From Trematomus loennbergii (Eukaryota; Chordata; Actinopteri; Perciformes; Nototheniidae), in the NCBI GenBank assembly GCA_012861695.1, contig JAAOOA010000016.1, positions 26,172,531-26,236,530 of the forward strand: a stretch of 64,000 bases of DNA, written 5' to 3'. A program made the position numbers and the translations under genes. The notes under the pieces were generated by a model. The model was not told the origin of the DNA and ran no database searches. It saw nothing but the letters and a program-made list of their open reading frames with translations. Of this stretch, positions 63,613-64,000 are shown piece by piece; the stretch's first letter is position 1; the number at the start of each line of letters is the position of its first letter.

Positions 63613-64000
63613 TTAAAGGTCCCATGTCATGGCCATTTCTACTGATCATATTTCCATGGTTGAGGTCTAATAGAATAGATTTATATTGTGCAATTTTCCA
63701 AACTCACATTGGTTTCTCATACAGCATCTCTGTATAGTATGTGTATTCACCAGGTATTCACTCTCTGTCCTAAACGGCTTGTTGGAGCTCCTGCCCCCCC
63801 CCCTGTGAGCCCAGTGTGCTCTGATTGGTCGGGACTCGTTGCGAGGCTCGTTGCGAGGTTCGTTGTGAGGCTCGTTGCTGCTCGCCGCTGCTGCGAGGAG
63901 CGGACAGGTTTCCGGGTCGGCGATACAGCGAGAACAAGCGAAACTCATATCCTGAGCACACACAAACACTCACAGCCGAATGGGTCTGCGGAGAGCATTT
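63613..64000 (+). mobile_element. Start of a TTAA-type repeat, cut by window edge
   Basis: Begins TTAAAGGTCCCATGTCATGG, then ccatttctactgatcatatt, a common teleost repeat start with a TTAA boundary at 63613-63616. Contains a gctcgttgcgag-type short tandem (63835-63880), a C9 run near 63796, and gctctgattggtcgg. The right end lies beyond the window. Confidence 0.7.

Overview
The window reads as non-coding teleost fish DNA, probably intergenic or long-intron sequence. The evidence is very dense (CA)n/(TG)n microsatellites, fish-type tRNA-derived SINEs, remnants of L2/Rex-like LINEs, many cut-and-paste transposon derivatives with clear inverted ends and target-site duplications, and no intact gene. 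Species cannot be named. Nearly all long open frames are dinucleotide or minisatellite read-throughs (repeated CV/HT codons or a 19-residue repeat) and are not annotated as genes.

Layout. 1-9500: a MITE end, a TTA-flanked PIF/Harbinger-like MITE (3086-3850) inside an older tandem duplication, a first TTAA-type MITE remnant carrying a 57-bp VNTR (6650-7486), and a 520-bp polypyrimidine array (7901-8423). 9500-18600: locally duplicated blocks (8.6-11.5 kb and 13.0-13.55 kb), a second inverted copy of the VNTR-bearing MITE with TTAA ends (16557-17425), and a long-TIR MITE (18036-18614). 18600-26800: microsatellites, one SINE (22646-22890), otherwise plain sequence. 26800-27960: the best gene-regulatory candidate, a CpG-rich block with four CCAAT boxes and a possible minus-strand 5' exon ending in a strong splice donor. 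28400-28478: an imperfect hairpin. 29200-34340: a conserved-looking AT-rich block, a SINE and a LINE fragment with readable reverse-transcriptase C-terminal codons. 34352-45400: several MITEs and a nested transposon (38100-40734) interrupted by a hAT element with a perfect 8-bp target duplication. 45810-64000: two inverted copies of a hAT MITE, a 1.1-kb TIR element, a hAT BED-finger exon fragment next to a 72/144-bp tandem repeat, another LINE 3' end, a possible coding exon with an acidic tail (59439-59618), a 40-bp tandem array with ETS-like cores, and the start of another TTAA-type element at the right edge.

No cooperating gene system is visible. The biology that can be supported is transposon history (nesting, internal deletion, VNTR expansion inside MITEs), repeat-driven local duplication, and two or three weak hints of host-gene parts (the 26.8-27.96 kb promoter-like block, the 59.4 kb exon-like block, AT-rich conserved-looking blocks). 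All family calls were made by eye from terminal repeats, target duplications and remembered family motifs; no database search was run.
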